DNA from: Chryseobacterium sp. E1 | GTDB lineage: Bacteria > Bacteroidota > Bacteroidia > Flavobacteriales > Weeksellaceae | Assembly: GCA_019203745.1 (NCBI GenBank) | Contig: CP078104.1 | Location: 2,454,501 to 2,518,500, forward strand | Length of the DNA stretch: 64,000 bases | Direction: 5' to 3' | Shown: piece after piece, positions 18,539 through 30,262 of the stretch | Position numbering within the stretch: position 1 is the stretch's first letter | How the letters are laid out: every line of letters starts with the position of its first letter | Translations under genes and position numbers: made by a program | The notes under the pieces: model-generated | The model's database searches: none | Told to the model about the DNA's origin: nothing | The model's input: only the letters and a program-made list of their open reading frames with translations

Positions 18539-19896
18539 TCAAATATTTTCTATCCATTCACAGATAGGATCATACAGGGTGTCTATATTTCCTGCGCCTA
18601 CGGTAAGGAGGATATCAAAATCTTTCTTTTTATTTTTTCAAAAGCATCGGACAAAGTCGATACTTCTTTTTGATTTAATGTTACTTTATCCAACAGCCAG
18701 CTTGAAGTAATTCCTTCAAAATTCTCCTGAAGTTCTCTTGCAGGATATATATCAAGCAGGATCAGTTCGTCTGCCTTACTTAAACTTTCAGCGAAACCAT
18801 CAGCGAAATCTCTTGTTCTGCTGAACAGGTGAGGCTGGAAGGCTACCAGTAGTTTTTTATCCGGGTAAAATGTTTTGATTGAGCCCATTACAGCGTTGAT
18901 CTCTGTAGGGTGATGGGCATAGTCATCAATATAGATTTTCCCGTTCTGATAAATATGTTTGGTATATCTTCTTTTAATTCCTTTAAAATTGGCAATTGCC
19001 TTTTTCAGCGTATCAAAATCTGCGCCTAAATTATGCAGAATAGCCAATGCTACAGTAGCATTTTCCACATTATGGATTCCGGGAATTTCCCATACAAAAT
19101 CTTTTATGGTTTCTGTTGGGGTATGGAAATCAAAATAAATCTTATCATGATCCATACGAAGGTTATCCGAATAATAATCTGCCGGCTCATTGACAGCATA
19201 AGTCTGATGTTTTCTGCCGATCTCAATACCTTTTCTTACAAACAGCTGTCTGTCTTCAGGAACCAGAGCGGCAAATTGTCTGAAACCTTCTTCAATATGG
19301 CTTTTATCGCCATAAATATCCAGATGATCAGCATCTGTAGAGGTTACTACTGCCCAATCCGGGGAAAGATTCAGGAAGCTTCTGTCATATTCATCTGCTT
19401 CTACAACTGAATAGGTAGAACCATTGTACAGAAAGTTAGACTTGAAGTTTTCGGAAATACCTCCTAAAAAACATGAAAAAGGCAGATCTGCTTCCTTGCA
19501 TAGGTGTGCCACAAGAGTAGATGTTGTTGTCTTTCCATGGGTTCCTGCAATGGCGATGCAATCTGTATTTTCTGTGATCAGCCCTAAAACCTTAGCCCGT
19601 TTTAAAACTTCAAAACTGTTTTGATTGAAATAATCTAAAATTCCAAGTGTTTTGATTGCCGGAGTATAAATTACCAATGTATTTTCTTTCTGAAGACCGG
19701 TTATCCTTTCATCAATAATATCTTCGAAAACAATATCAATACCTTCATTTATCAGATTTTGAGTAAGCTTGGTGTTGGTTTTATCGTAACCTAATACTTT
19801 CTTTCCGGATGCATTGAAATAGCGTGCCAGGGCACTCATTCCGATACCTCCGATTCCAACGAAGTAAAAGTTTTGATATGTTTCTAAATTCTTCAT
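18539..19896 (-). CDS. murC: UDP-N-acetylmuramate--L-alanine ligase
   Basis: About 452 residues with one frameshift near 18635; the restored end reads DILLTVGAGNIDTLYDPICE and stops at 18539. The Mur ligase N-domain starts NFYFVGIGGIGMSALARYFN. The ATP loop is IAGTHGKTTTSTLVAHL and the central domain carries VVEADEYDRSFLNLSPDWAV and TSTDADHLDIYGD. C-terminal motifs IDDYAHHPTEI and VAFQPHLFSRTRDF are present. It adds L-alanine to UDP-MurNAc. The ATG overlaps the murG stop (TAATG), so the two are translationally coupled. Confidence 0.95.
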
Positions 19897-20988
19897 TATT
19901 TTATTAATTTAAAAATCTCATCTACAATCTCTTTTGCGGCATTTGGTTTGGCAAAATATTTAAGATTGTCAGACATTTCTTTTCTTACATTTTCATTTTC
20001 GCAGATTTCTGAAAGGGTATTCCAGAATTTTTCCTGCATTTCAGAATCTTTTACCATTCTGGCTGCATTTTTTCAACCAGATTCATGGCATTTTTAGTTT
20101 GGTGGTCTTCCGCTGCAAAAGGGAAGGGAACCAATAAAACCGGTTTTTGGGCCACTGCTAATTCTGAAATAGCAATTGCTCCGGCTCTTGAAACGATGAT
20201 ATCTGCTGCAGAGTAGGCCAGTTCCATATCTTTGATGAATTCTTTCAGATGAATGGAAGCTGGAAGCTGGAGGCTGGAAGATAATTCGTTATAATCCAAT
20301 TTTCCGGTTTGCCAGATCAGCTGATATCCTTTTTCTTTTAGTTTTTCAAGATTTTCTTTCCAACCGTTATTTAAGGTTCGGGAACCTAAAGAACCACCTA
20401 CAGATAGAATGGTAAGTTTGTCTTTATCTAATCCCATTTTTTCCTTTGCCTGAGCAGTTTCCTGCATTCCTGAAATAATGTTTTCACGAATAGGATTTCC
20501 CAGGAATTTTATTTTTTCAGCAGGAAAGCCTTCTACTTTCGGGTAGGCTGTAAAACTGCCTTTGCCTTCTTGCTTAAAATTTTATTGGTTACTCCTGCAT
20601 GGGCATTCTGCTCCTGAATGAAAATAGGAATTCCCATTTTACTTGCTTCATACAAAGCTGGCCCGCTGGCAAATCCTCCTGTTCCTACAGCAAAATCGGG
20701 AGCGAAATCTTTAATGATCTTCTTTGATCTGGATAAGCTTTTCAGAATCTTGAAAGGTAGTCCAAGGTTAGACAGCAAATTTCCCCTGTCGATTCCTGCG
20801 ATATCAATTCCTTCTATTTTGTAGCCTGCCTGTGGAACTTTTTCCATTTCCATTTTCCCGTTGGCACCAATGAACAAAAATTCTGCATCAGGAAACCTTT
20901 TTCTGATCTCATCAGCAATGGCAATGGCCGGGAAGATATGTCCTCCTGTTCCTCCGCCGGATAATAATATTTTTAATTTTTTGTCCAT
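19896..20988 (-). CDS. murG: UDP-GlcNAc:undecaprenyl-PP-MurNAc-pentapeptide GlcNAc transferase
   Basis: About 364 residues with two frameshifts (near 20545 and 20062). It begins [20 protein letters not shown], the first G-loop, then [16 protein letters not shown] and [18 protein letters not shown]. The second half has [16 protein letters not shown], the acceptor/UDP loop [20 protein letters not shown] and [19 protein letters not shown]. It forms lipid II on the cytoplasmic membrane face. The coding region contains a short heptad repeat at 20255-20282 giving SSSLQLPAS. Its start overlaps the end of ftsW closely and its stop overlaps murC. Confidence 0.94.
20255..20282 (+). repeat. Heptad repeat inside murG
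   Basis: Four 7-base units GGAAGCT GGAAGCT GGAGGCT GGAAGAT lie inside the murG reading frame. Seven-base units rotate through three frames, so 21 bases add seven residues without a shift. Confidence 0.6.
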
Positions 20989-20989
20989 G

Positions 20990-22228
20990 TTAAGCGATAT
21001 CGTTTATTTCTGCTATACTTTGTTTTTTGCCCATTCCTTCTTCATCGTAGATCTGAATTCTTGAGCTTATATTTAAAATAATTCCCAGCTGTAAGTAGGT
21101 TACCAGCATGGAGGTTCCTCCGTAACTGATCAATGGCAGCGGCTGTCCTGTCACCGGGATCAGATTGACAGCAACGGCTATGTTGACCGATAGCTGAATA
21201 AAGATCATTACCCCGAGACTGAGCACGAGCAACGATCCGAAAAAGGCCGGCATTTTACTGGCGATCATTACAATCCGTATCATCATGATCAGGTATAAAC
21301 TGATCAGGAAGGCAGCTCCTATTACTCCATATTCCTCTACAATAACAGCGAAGATAAAGTCGGAGGCAGACTGTGGAAGCATTTGTTTCAATGCACTTTT
21401 TCCTGGTCCCATTCCGGTAATTCCACCATGAACGATGGCTGCTTTTGCCTGCATTACCTGATAATTTTTAGCTTTTACGCTTTCATCATCAACGTCTGCA
21501 GTTTTGGCTTTGCTGGAGGTAAAGGTTTCTATACGGCTCATCCATGTGTGAACACGGTTTCCGCCAATCATATTGGTATTCAGAGCAATCAGCAGGAAGA
21601 GTACAATGGCAACGAAAGAGGCTGAAATAAATCCTGCAATGTATTTCCAGTGAAGCTGACCGATAACGAGGACGATCACTGAAACCATCAGGATCATTAA
21701 TGCGGTAGAACCATTATCCTTTGCCACCAATACAAATACAAGAAGGATCGGGCCGAAAATATACATGATATTCTCTATCGGCAGTCTTTCTCTTGTGATC
21801 TTTTTGGTCAGGTATCTGCACAGATAGATGATCAGCATCAGGAAGGCAAATGAAGACGGCTGGAAGGAAATGGGTGTTCCCGGGATTTTCAGCCATCTGG
21901 AAGCACTGGCCCCATCAATGGTCTGACCGGTAAACATTGTAACTATCAACAGAACAATCATTAAACCGAGCAGTATACTGCTGAGTTTTCCGATGTATTC
22001 ATATTTTATAGTTCCTACAAGTCTCATAATGGCTAATCCTAAGACTACAAAGAACATATGCTTGATAACGTGACCTGTAGTGGTTCCGTTATTGACAATG
22101 TATTCGAGATTTGAACTTGCAGAGTAAACAGGGAAAATAGAGAAGATGGAGATCACAAGGATGACCATCCAAAGTACTTTATCGCCCTTTAGAAATTCAA
22201 ATCTGCTTTCTGTGTTCTGTTCGTCCAT
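20990..22228 (-). CDS. ftsW: Lipid II polymerase/septal SEDS protein FtsW
   Basis: 412 residues, intact. It is a SEDS-family protein with about ten membrane helices. Recognisable pieces are [20 protein letters not shown], the loop [20 protein letters not shown] (the conserved ARRW-like region before the catalytic-side loop), [19 protein letters not shown] and [20 protein letters not shown] near the C-terminus. It works with the class B PBP encoded at 26880. Placed between murD and murG as in most dcw clusters, it ends one base before the murG ATG. Confidence 0.96.
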   Translation of the reverse strand: MDEQNTESRFEFLKGDKVLWMVILVISIFSIFPVYSASSNLEYIVNNGTTTGHVIKHMFFVVLGLAIMRLVGTIKYEYIGKLSSILLGLMIVLLIVTMFTGQTIDGASASRWLKIPGTPISFQPSSFAFLMLIIYLCRYLTKKITRERLPIENIMYIFGPILLVFVLVAKDNGSTALMILMVSVIVLVIGQLHWKYIAGFISASFVAIVLFLLIALNTNMIGGNRVHTWMSRIETFTSSKAKTADVDDESVKAKNYQVMQAKAAIVHGGITGMGPGKSALKQMLPQSASDFIFAVIVEEYGVIGAAFLISLYLIMMIRIVMIASKMPAFFGSLLVLSLGVMIFIQLSVNIAVAVNLIPVTGQPLPLISYGGTSMLVTYLQLGIILNISSRIQIYDEEGMGKKQSIAEINDIA

Positions 22229-22285
22229 ATGTATTGTATTGATGTATGAGTGTACAGGTTGACTGTACTTTTTACATCTGATATT

Positions 22286-23608
<1,323 letters not shown>

Positions 23609-23611
23609 ATT

Positions 23612-23660
23612 ATAAAAGCTTTATGCTATAGGCTTTAAGCTTTACGCTTATTGCTTACAG
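23612..23660. repeat. Heptad repeats between mraY and murD
   Basis: On the minus strand the gap reads AGCTGTA AGCAATA AGCGTAA AGCTTAA AGCCTAT AGCATAA AGC, six consecutive 7-base units with an invariant AGC at the start of each. This is the clearest example of the heptad family in the window. Confidence 0.7.
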
Positions 23661-23670
23661 CTTTTAATTT

Positions 23671-24909
23671 TTATCTCATTTTTAATGTGATCAGACATAC
23701 AATAGCCAGTATTACGCCGATGATGATCATCCTGTTCACGATTTTACTTTCGTGAAAGCCCTCTTTCTGATAATGGTGGTGTAATGGTGACATTTTGAAT
23801 AGTCTGTTGTTTTGGGCATATTCCAACCCGTATTTTCTTTTTCTGTATTTGAAAACAATGACCTGTAGCATTACAGACAGGTTTTCAATCAGGAAGATTC
23901 CGCATAATACAGGAATCAGTAATTCTTTTCTTAAAATAATAGCTAAAACGGCGATTACTCCTCCCAGCATTAAACTTCCGGTGTCTCCCATGAAAACCTG
24001 TGCAGGATAGGTATTGTACCAGAAGAATCCGATAACGGCACCTACCATGGCCACCGCAAAATGGTGGTTTCTCCCATATTGGGAAGGAACATGATATTGA
24101 GGTAATCTGCAAAGATGATATTCCCGGAAAGGTAAGCAAAAAGTGCCAGTGTGAGCAGTATAATGGCACTGGTTCCTGCAGCGAGGCCGTCAATCCCGTC
24201 GGTAATATTGGCTCCGTTAGAAACGGCTGTTACAATGAATATTACAATAGGGATAAAGACAATCCATGCCCACTCATGGGCATCTTTATCGTTCATCCAG
24301 AATAAAATTCCGCTATAATCGAATTCATTATTCTTTGCAAAAGGAACGGTGGAAACCGTGATTTTTTCTGTAGGCATGAAGTTCTGCTCCACATTGTTTC
24401 TGTTTACCACTTTTGCATCTGCATATTTTCTTTTACGGTAATGTCCGGGTGGAAATACATTGTAACTCCGACAATTAACCCCAAACCGACCTGGCCTACA
24501 ATTTTGAATTTACCACTTAATCCGTCTTTTTTTTTTTGATTTTCTTTAAATAATCATCAAGGAAACCGATAGCTCCCATCCAGAACATTGAAACCAGCAG
24601 CAGAACAATATATACATTGGTAATTCTTGTAAACAGCAATACCGGAATGATGGTTGCCAGAATGATGATGAGCCCTCCCATTGTAGGGGTTCCTTCTTTC
24701 TGTTTCTGTCCATCAAGTCCAAGGTCACGTACCAGTTCTCCCATTTGTTTTGTTCTCAGGTAGTTGATCACTCTTTTTCCGTAGACAAGAGCAATGATCA
24801 GTGAGAGCAATACTGCCATCCCGGCACGGAAAGAAATGTACTTCAACATTCCTAATCCCGGAACATGGATGCCATGGCTGGTCAGATATTCGTATAGATA
24901 GTATAGCAT
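23671..24909 (-). CDS. mraY: Phospho-N-acetylmuramoyl-pentapeptide-transferase
   Basis: About 413 residues with three frameshifts (near 24520, 24425 and 24060). It is a polytopic membrane enzyme that forms lipid I. Diagnostic pieces are [20 protein letters not shown], the Asp-rich IGFLDDYLK, the [15 protein letters not shown] loop with the second Asp cluster, [18 protein letters not shown] and the histidine loop [21 protein letters not shown] Flavobacteria-type insert is seen around residues 150-200 (YADAK, then [17 protein letters not shown]). It follows the four-helix-bundle insertion. Confidence 0.95.
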
Positions 24910-24942
24910 GTTTCTGTTTTTTATTATTTAAAAATTTAATTT

Positions 24943-24957
24943 ATTTAAAGATTTAAA
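24943..24957 (+). repeat. Left 15-bp terminal inverted repeat of the four-helix-bundle element
   Basis: ATTTAAAGATTTAAA, the exact reverse complement of 25339-25353. The stop codon of the enclosed gene lies within it. Confidence 0.65.
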
Positions 24958-25335
24958 GATTGGGCTTCTCAATATTTTCGCTTAAATACTTAATGAATTT
25001 TGATATGTTTGAAGAAACTTCTCTTGAAAGAGCAATAATTTCTTCTGCTTTATTTTCGTCACCTAATTTTAATCTTTTACTTACAATCAGCATGCTTTTA
25101 CTTCTGCACAGCTGCCTTTTGCAATTTTTAAATATCTAATAAATTGTCTGTTATTATTATATTCTGAGCCTTCTGCAATATTGTTGCTAATAGAAAAACT
25201 CGCTCTTTTTATCTGGTTATTAAATTCAAATTCTTTTTCAAAACTTTGACTTTGAAGAAAAATATAGACTTTTTCAATAAGATCTAAGCTTTTGATGTAC
25301 ACAGGAAAATTTTCAAAATTCTTTGTTATTATCAA
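24953..25335 (-). CDS. Four-helix-bundle protein of the 23S rRNA intervening-sequence family
   Basis: About 127 residues with one frameshift near 25095. The family pattern is clear: FPVYIKSLDLIEKVYIFLQS, the core NQIKRASFSISNNIAEGSEY, then FIRYLKIAKGSCAEVKSML and a closing helix ISKFIKYLSENIE. Such proteins are encoded in intervening sequences of bacterial 23S rRNA and in dispersed chromosomal copies; a related fold serves as the Avd protein of diversity-generating retroelements. Here it sits between murE and mraY and is bounded by a perfect 15-bp inverted repeat. No reverse transcriptase is nearby. Its molecular role is unknown. Confidence 0.85.
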
Positions 25336-25338
25336 ATT

Positions 25339-25353
25339 TTTAAATCTTTAAAT
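25339..25353 (+). repeat. Right 15-bp terminal inverted repeat of the four-helix-bundle element
   Basis: TTTAAATCTTTAAAT, exact reverse complement of 24943-24957. It ends ten bases before the murE stop and three bases upstream of the element's own ATG. Confidence 0.65.
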
Positions 25354-25362
25354 GAGTTCAAT

Positions 25363-26820
25363 CTATTTGGACATTAATTTCCAAAGCTCATTAATCACTT
25401 CTTTGTCGTCAAAATGATGTTTCACACCATTGATCTCCTGATATGTTTCGTGGCCTTTTCCGGCAACTAAGACGATATCTTTGGGTTCTGCAAATTTGAT
25501 GGCCATTTTAATAGCCTCTTTTCTATCCGGAATTGAAGTGTATTTGCTGAAGTTCTGAGGTTCAACGCCTGCTTCAATTTCTTTGATGATCTGTCCCGGA
25601 TCTTCTGTTCTCGGGTTATCTGATGTGATGATTGCCAATGTTGATTTTTAGTGGCAATATTTCCCATTTCAGGTCTTTTGGAGTGGTCTCTGTCTCCTCC
25701 GCAACCGAATACGGTGATCAGTCTTTCGTTTTTGGTTCTTATATCGTTGATGCTGTCCAGAATGTTTTCCAAAGCATCCGGAGTGTGGGCGTAGTCTACG
25801 ATAAAGAAAATTCCACCATCCGATTTGAAGGTTTCAAATCTTCCGGAAACTCTTTTTAATTTGCTGATAGCCTGAAGAATTTCATCCTGCTCAAAGCCAA
25901 GCTCTTCAGCAATTCCGAATACAAGCAGCAAGTTGTATACATTGAATTTTCCAGTTAATGTCGTCCAGAATTCTTTTCCGTTGAAATTCAACAGCATTCC
26001 GTTGAAATCCACTTCCAATAATTTCCCGTGATAGTCTGCCATTGTTTTCAAAGCATAAGACTTCTTTTTGCCTTAGTATTCTGAAGCATGACGTTTCCGT
26101 TTTTGTCATCCACATTGGTGATGGCAGTAGCGGTATCTTCAAGTTCATCGAAGAATCTTTTTTCGTTTTCAGATATTCTTCGAAGGTTTTATGATAATCT
26201 AAATGATCGTGGGTAAGGTTGGTAAATCCGGCTACTTTGAAATGAAGTCCCTCAATTCTGTTTTGAGCAATTCCGTGAGAGCTTACTTCCATGAAAGCAA
26301 ATTCGCATCCTTTCTCCACGGCTTCCGCCAATATTTTGTTGATGGTGATCACATCCGGAGTGGTGTGGGTTGCCGGAATAATTTCTTCTCCAATTCTGAT
26401 TTCAACGGTAGATAACAGAGCAGAATCATATCCTAAGTTTTTGAAAACATCGAAAAGAAGAGTAGAAACAGAGGTTTTTCCATTGGTTCCTGTAACTCCA
26501 ATCAGTTTTAATTTTCTGGATGGATTTCCATAGAAGTTAGATGCAAGATGTCCTAACGTTTTAGCGGAATCTTTAACTTTGATATAAGTTACGTTTTCTG
26601 CCAGTGTTTCAGGGAATTCTTCGCAAACAATTGTGGTTGCTCCTTTTTCAATGGAAGATGCAATGAACGAATGCCCGTCCACCACTGTACCTCTCATAGC
26701 AATGTAAAGAGAGTTTTCTGTAACTTTTCTGCTGTCGAATACCAGTTCGCTTACCTCACGGTTTTCATCACCGTGAATTTCTACTACTGGAATTCTGTTT
26801 ACTAATTCTGTTATTATCAT
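25363..26820 (-). CDS. murE: UDP-N-acetylmuramoyl-tripeptide synthetase
   Basis: About 486 residues with three or more frameshifts (near 26165, 26070 and 25645). The N-domain reads VSELVFDSRKVTENSLYIAM and GATTIVCEE. The ATP loop is IGVTGTNGKTSVSTLLFDVF, followed by THTTPDVITINKILAEAV and MEVSSHGIAQNRIEGLHFKV, then NLTHDHLDYHKTFEEYLKTK. The C-domain has VDYAHTPDALENIL, VFGCGGDRDHSKRPEMGNIA, TSDNPRTEDPGQII and LVAGKGHETYQ. The DNPR motif points to the meso-diaminopimelate-adding type. I chose the ATG at 26820 (MIITEL) over the one at 26829. Confidence 0.93.
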
Positions 26821-26879
26821 TTTTATCAATAGGACTTTACCCTATCTTTTGTTAAATAGCCCCTTCGGGATTGGTTTTT

Positions 26880-28871
26880 CTAATTTTGCAGAGATAAATA
26901 TATTCTCTGGTTCTTGCTGATCGTAGTGCCTTCCAATGGGAATTGTTCTTTGATTCTTCCTACTCCTTTATAGTCGACACGGTATCCTAAGTTTTCCAAT
27001 TGCGGGATCACGTTTTTACCGATTAATCCTACTACATTAGGCATTTGTTTATCATTTACTGCCACTTTGACGTTAGGTTCCACCATTTTGCTAAGGTTTA
27101 CCTTTTTGTCTACCAGCATTTCTTTTTCAATATTCTGAGGTGTTTTCAGGAATGTTTTTCCTGCAATTTCTTTAAATACGGGTGCTGAAACGGGACCTCC
27201 ATAAAAACCTATTGATGTATTGGGTTCACTTATCATTACATAACAGGTGTACTTCGGAGCATCTGCCGGATAAAATCCTGCGAATGAAGCTCTGTACTTC
27301 ATAGGACCCGGAAGCCAGTATTCAAATCTTGCGGTTCCTGTTTTACCCGCCATTTTCAGGTTCGGGGTGAAGATGCTTCGTCCGGTTCCTTTTTCTACGG
27401 CTTTGGTCAGGGCGCTGGTCATCATTTTAATGGCTTTTTCTGACGCCATCTTATTCACGAGCACTTCAGGTTTTGACTGATACATCACCTTTCCGTCCTT
27501 CAGGATTTTGTCAATGAAAAGCGGTTTCAGCATTTTTCCGCCATTGGCAACTCCATTGTAGAATGTGGTCAGCTGTAATAGGTTGATGTTTGAAGAGTAT
27601 CCATAAGAGATGGAGGCTAATGTTGCGGCATTCCATCTTTTATTTTCCGGGGTTACGATTTTTGGTTTCGTGATTCCGGGAAGCTCGATATCCATTTTAT
27701 CAAACAGTTTCCAGCGTTTCAGGTGATCAAGGAAAATCTGCGGCTTTTCTGCATAATACTTTGTAATAAGCTTTGCAGTTCCCACGTTGCTGGATTTGGC
27801 CAATACATCACTGATATCATAGGTTCCACCGCCGTGTCCGTCAGAGATTCTCTGTTTTGCGTAAGTCCAGACTCCGTTTCCTACATTTACCGTTGTATTC
27901 TCATCGATGAATCCATCATCCATGGCTGCTAACAGCGAAATGGTTTTAAAAGTAGATCCGGGCTCGATATTATCTTTTAATGCATAGTTATAAGAGTCTT
28001 CATAATCTCCTGATTCTGTTCTTCTTAAATTAACCAGTGCACGTACTTTTCCTGTTTCAACTTCCATGACGATTACAGTGCCATGTTTTGCCTCATAATG
28101 GGTAAGCTGCTTCTCCAATGCGGAATGTGCAATGTCTTGAATTCTAAGGTCTAAGGTTGTGTAAACATCTTCGCCATCTACAGGTTCCTGAACTTTCCAG
28201 AAGTCGATTGGTTTCCACTGGGAAGAGTTGATTCTCTGTTCCAGTCTTTTTCCGTCTGTTCCTGTCAGGTATTTTGAGAATGCACCTTCAAGACCGGATT
28301 TAAGCTCTCCGTTGTCCATTCCGATGGTTCCGGCTCCGATTTCTGAAGTGGCCAGTTCTCTTTTATAGTTTCTGTCTACAATGAAACCTCCTTTATTTTT
28401 GCCTCTTTTGAAGATCGGAAATTTTCTGATTCTGTCGTATTGGTCAAAATCAAGTCCTTTTACCAGCGTGTAATACTGGTTTTTCTTTTTCTTCTGTTCG
28501 TCAAACTTCTGTCTGAACTCACTTCTTGGTTTTCCGAACATTTTGCTTAAAGAATCAGTAAGTGCTCCGATATTATTGGTGTACACCGTATCTTTCATTG
28601 TTTTGAAATCCAGATAGATGTCATAGCGCATTACGGTGGTTGCGAGAATAGAACCGTCAGAAGCAAACAGGTTACCACGGGCCGCTTTTAATGTGGCCTC
28701 ACGGTAGTTTTTATTAATGTAATCGTCTTTGATCTCCTGAACGTTGGTATTCTGAAGGATAACAATTCTTGCCAAGAACATTACAAACACGCACAAAGCT
28801 ACCACTGCAAAGAGGTAGCCCCATCGTAACGTTTTTTTACGTTTATTGTCGTATTCATTTTGCTTTTGCAT
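26880..28871 (-). CDS. ftsI: Class B penicillin-binding protein (FtsI-type transpeptidase) with PASTA domain
   Basis: 663 residues, intact. One N-terminal membrane helix (YLFAVVALCVFVMFLARIVI), a PBP dimerisation domain (ARGNLFASDGSILATTVMRY), then the transpeptidase domain with the SxxK motif EPGSTFKTISLLAAM, the SxN motif KSSNVGTAK and the KTG motif MAGKTGTARFEYW. A single PASTA domain (MPNVVGLIGKNVIPQLENLG) closes the protein. Septal peptidoglycan cross-linker, partner of FtsW. Its start overlaps the end of the ftsL-like gene by 17 bases. Confidence 0.95.
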   Translation of the reverse strand: MQKQNEYDNKRKKTLRWGYLFAVVALCVFVMFLARIVILQNTNVQEIKDDYINKNYREATLKAARGNLFASDGSILATTVMRYDIYLDFKTMKDTVYTNNIGALTDSLSKMFGKPRSEFRQKFDEQKKKKNQYYTLVKGLDFDQYDRIRKFPIFKRGKNKGGFIVDRNYKRELATSEIGAGTIGMDNGELKSGLEGAFSKYLTGTDGKRLEQRINSSQWKPIDFWKVQEPVDGEDVYTTLDLRIQDIAHSALEKQLTHYEAKHGTVIVMEVETGKVRALVNLRRTESGDYEDSYNYALKDNIEPGSTFKTISLLAAMDDGFIDENTTVNVGNGVWTYAKQRISDGHGGGTYDISDVLAKSSNVGTAKLITKYYAEKPQIFLDHLKRWKLFDKMDIELPGITKPKIVTPENKRWNAATLASISYGYSSNINLLQLTTFYNGVANGGKMLKPLFIDKILKDGKVMYQSKPEVLVNKMASEKAIKMMTSALTKAVEKGTGRSIFTPNLKMAGKTGTARFEYWLPGPMKYRASFAGFYPADAPKYTCYVMISEPNTSIGFYGGPVSAPVFKEIAGKTFLKTPQNIEKEMLVDKKVNLSKMVEPNVKVAVNDKQMPNVVGLIGKNVIPQLENLGYRVDYKGVGRIKEQFPLEGTTISKNQRIYLSLQN

Positions 28872-29220
28872 CTGTACTGTCCAGTTTTATTAGCAATTTG
28901 TGAGGGTGGTTTTCCAGGGTCATCAATGAATCCCGGGCGACCTCTTTCCCCAGCTCTGATTCCATTTTTACTTTGATCAGCTTACTCTGGGCGTAAGCAT
29001 TTCTCGATTTGTATTCTTCTGTTTCTTCCTTTAAGGCGTTAACAATTTTAATTTTTTTATTGACGAGATGGTTGGTATAAATCATGGCCATCATCAGGAC
29101 AAACAACAGGAGAAAATACTTGTAATGTATTTTGATCTCATCACGATTCAGAAAGTTTCCTTTTATAATGTCTATAAAAGTGAGTCTTTTCTGGGGGCGA
29201 TTTGTTGTTCTCTTTGCCAA
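28855..29220 (-). CDS. FtsL-like division protein
   Basis: 121 residues, intact. A short basic cytoplasmic tail, one membrane helix (YFLLLFVLMMAMIYTNHLV, about residues 36-54) and a coiled-coil periplasmic part (KKIKIVNALKEETEEYKSRN). This bitopic layout and the position between rsmH and ftsI identify the FtsL-like protein of Bacteroidota, although sequence conservation with E. coli FtsL is minimal. It should join FtsQ and the FtsW-PBP pair in the divisome. Confidence 0.88.
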   Translation of the reverse strand: MAKRTTNRPQKRLTFIDIIKGNFLNRDEIKIHYKYFLLLFVLMMAMIYTNHLVNKKIKIVNALKEETEEYKSRNAYAQSKLIKVKMESELGKEVARDSLMTLENHPHKLLIKLDSTDAKAK

Positions 29221-29318
29221 TTTATTATGTCAGTTTGCTTCGCAGTGAACTTACTTTGTGTCAATGATCAATTATGTGCTGTGAAATAATTCACTTTTGA
29301 TGATTGATACATTCACTT

Positions 29319-30212
29319 TTAAACTTTTATTCCTGTTCTCATTTTAGCACTTCTTGCTCTTGAGTTTTCTTCGATTTCCTTATCATCGGGAATGATCGCT
29401 TTACTCTTTACCAGTTCGAATGCCTTTTTATAATTTCCGTAGATATCTCTTTCCGGTTCTCCTTCGAACATTCCGTTTTTCAGGAATCTTTTTACCAAAC
29501 GGTCTTCCAGAGAGTGGTAAGAAATAACGACTAATCTTCCTTCCGGTTTTAAAACATTATAAGCCTGAACCAGCATTTCTTTCAATACTTCAAGTTCCTG
29601 GTTGACTTCAATTCTTATCGCCTGAAAAAGCTGAGCATAGAACTTATTCACTTTGTGAGGTGGAATATAGCTGAACAATTTTTTCAGATCTTCCGTAGTA
29701 TCTATACTTTTAGTTTTTCTGTGGTGCACAATTTCTCTCGCCAGTTTTCTTGCTTCTCTTAATTCTCCATAGTGGTAGAAAAGGTCTGCAAGCTCACTTT
29801 CTTCATATTCATTAATCACTCTTTTGGCATCCAGATTCTGCATTACATTCATTCTCATATCCAAAGGAGCGTTGCTTCTTGTGGAGAAACCTCTGTCTGC
29901 TTCATCAAACTGGTGAGAAGACACGCCCAAGTCTGCCAAAACACCATCTACCTGTGAAATGCCATACATCAGCAATGAGTTTTCCAGGAATCTGAAATTC
30001 TGATTTACTAATGTAAACCTGGGATCATCAATTGTATTTTTAAGTGCATCCAGGTCCTGATCAAAGCTGAACAGTTTTCCTTTGTCTGAAAGTCTGCTCA
30101 GAATTTCTCTTGAGTGACCTCCGCCTCCAAAGGTGCAGTCCACATATATTCCGTCAGGATTCGTCACCAAATCATCAACACTCTGCTTCAACAAAACGGG
30201 GTTATGATACAT
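29319..30212 (-). CDS. rsmH: 16S rRNA (cytosine(1402)-N(4))-methyltransferase
   Basis: 297 residues, intact. It starts MYHNPVLLKQSVDDLVTNPD; the SAM-binding motif is YVDCTFGGGGHSREILSRLS, followed by VDGVLADLGVSSHQFDEADR, RGFSTRSNAPLDMRM, and the C-terminal VVISYHSLEDRLVKRFLKNG. The end SRARSAKMRTGIK is typical of RsmH. It methylates C1402 in the ribosomal P site. Second gene of the dcw cluster, 50 bases after mraZ. Confidence 0.97.
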   Translation of the reverse strand: MYHNPVLLKQSVDDLVTNPDGIYVDCTFGGGGHSREILSRLSDKGKLFSFDQDLDALKNTIDDPRFTLVNQNFRFLENSLLMYGISQVDGVLADLGVSSHQFDEADRGFSTRSNAPLDMRMNVMQNLDAKRVINEYEESELADLFYHYGELREARKLAREIVHHRKTKSIDTTEDLKKLFSYIPPHKVNKFYAQLFQAIRIEVNQELEVLKEMLVQAYNVLKPEGRLVVISYHSLEDRLVKRFLKNGMFEGEPERDIYGNYKKAFELVKSKAIIPDDKEIEENSRARSAKMRTGIKV

Positions 30213-30262
30213 GCTTAATTGTGTTTTTTATTTAATACTTATATAATTAACAACCGATCCTG

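Noticed and set aside
24953-25335. A diversity-generating retroelement with an Avd-like protein
   Set aside because: The four-helix-bundle gene resembles Avd in fold, but no reverse transcriptase, template repeat or variable repeat is seen in the surrounding sequence.
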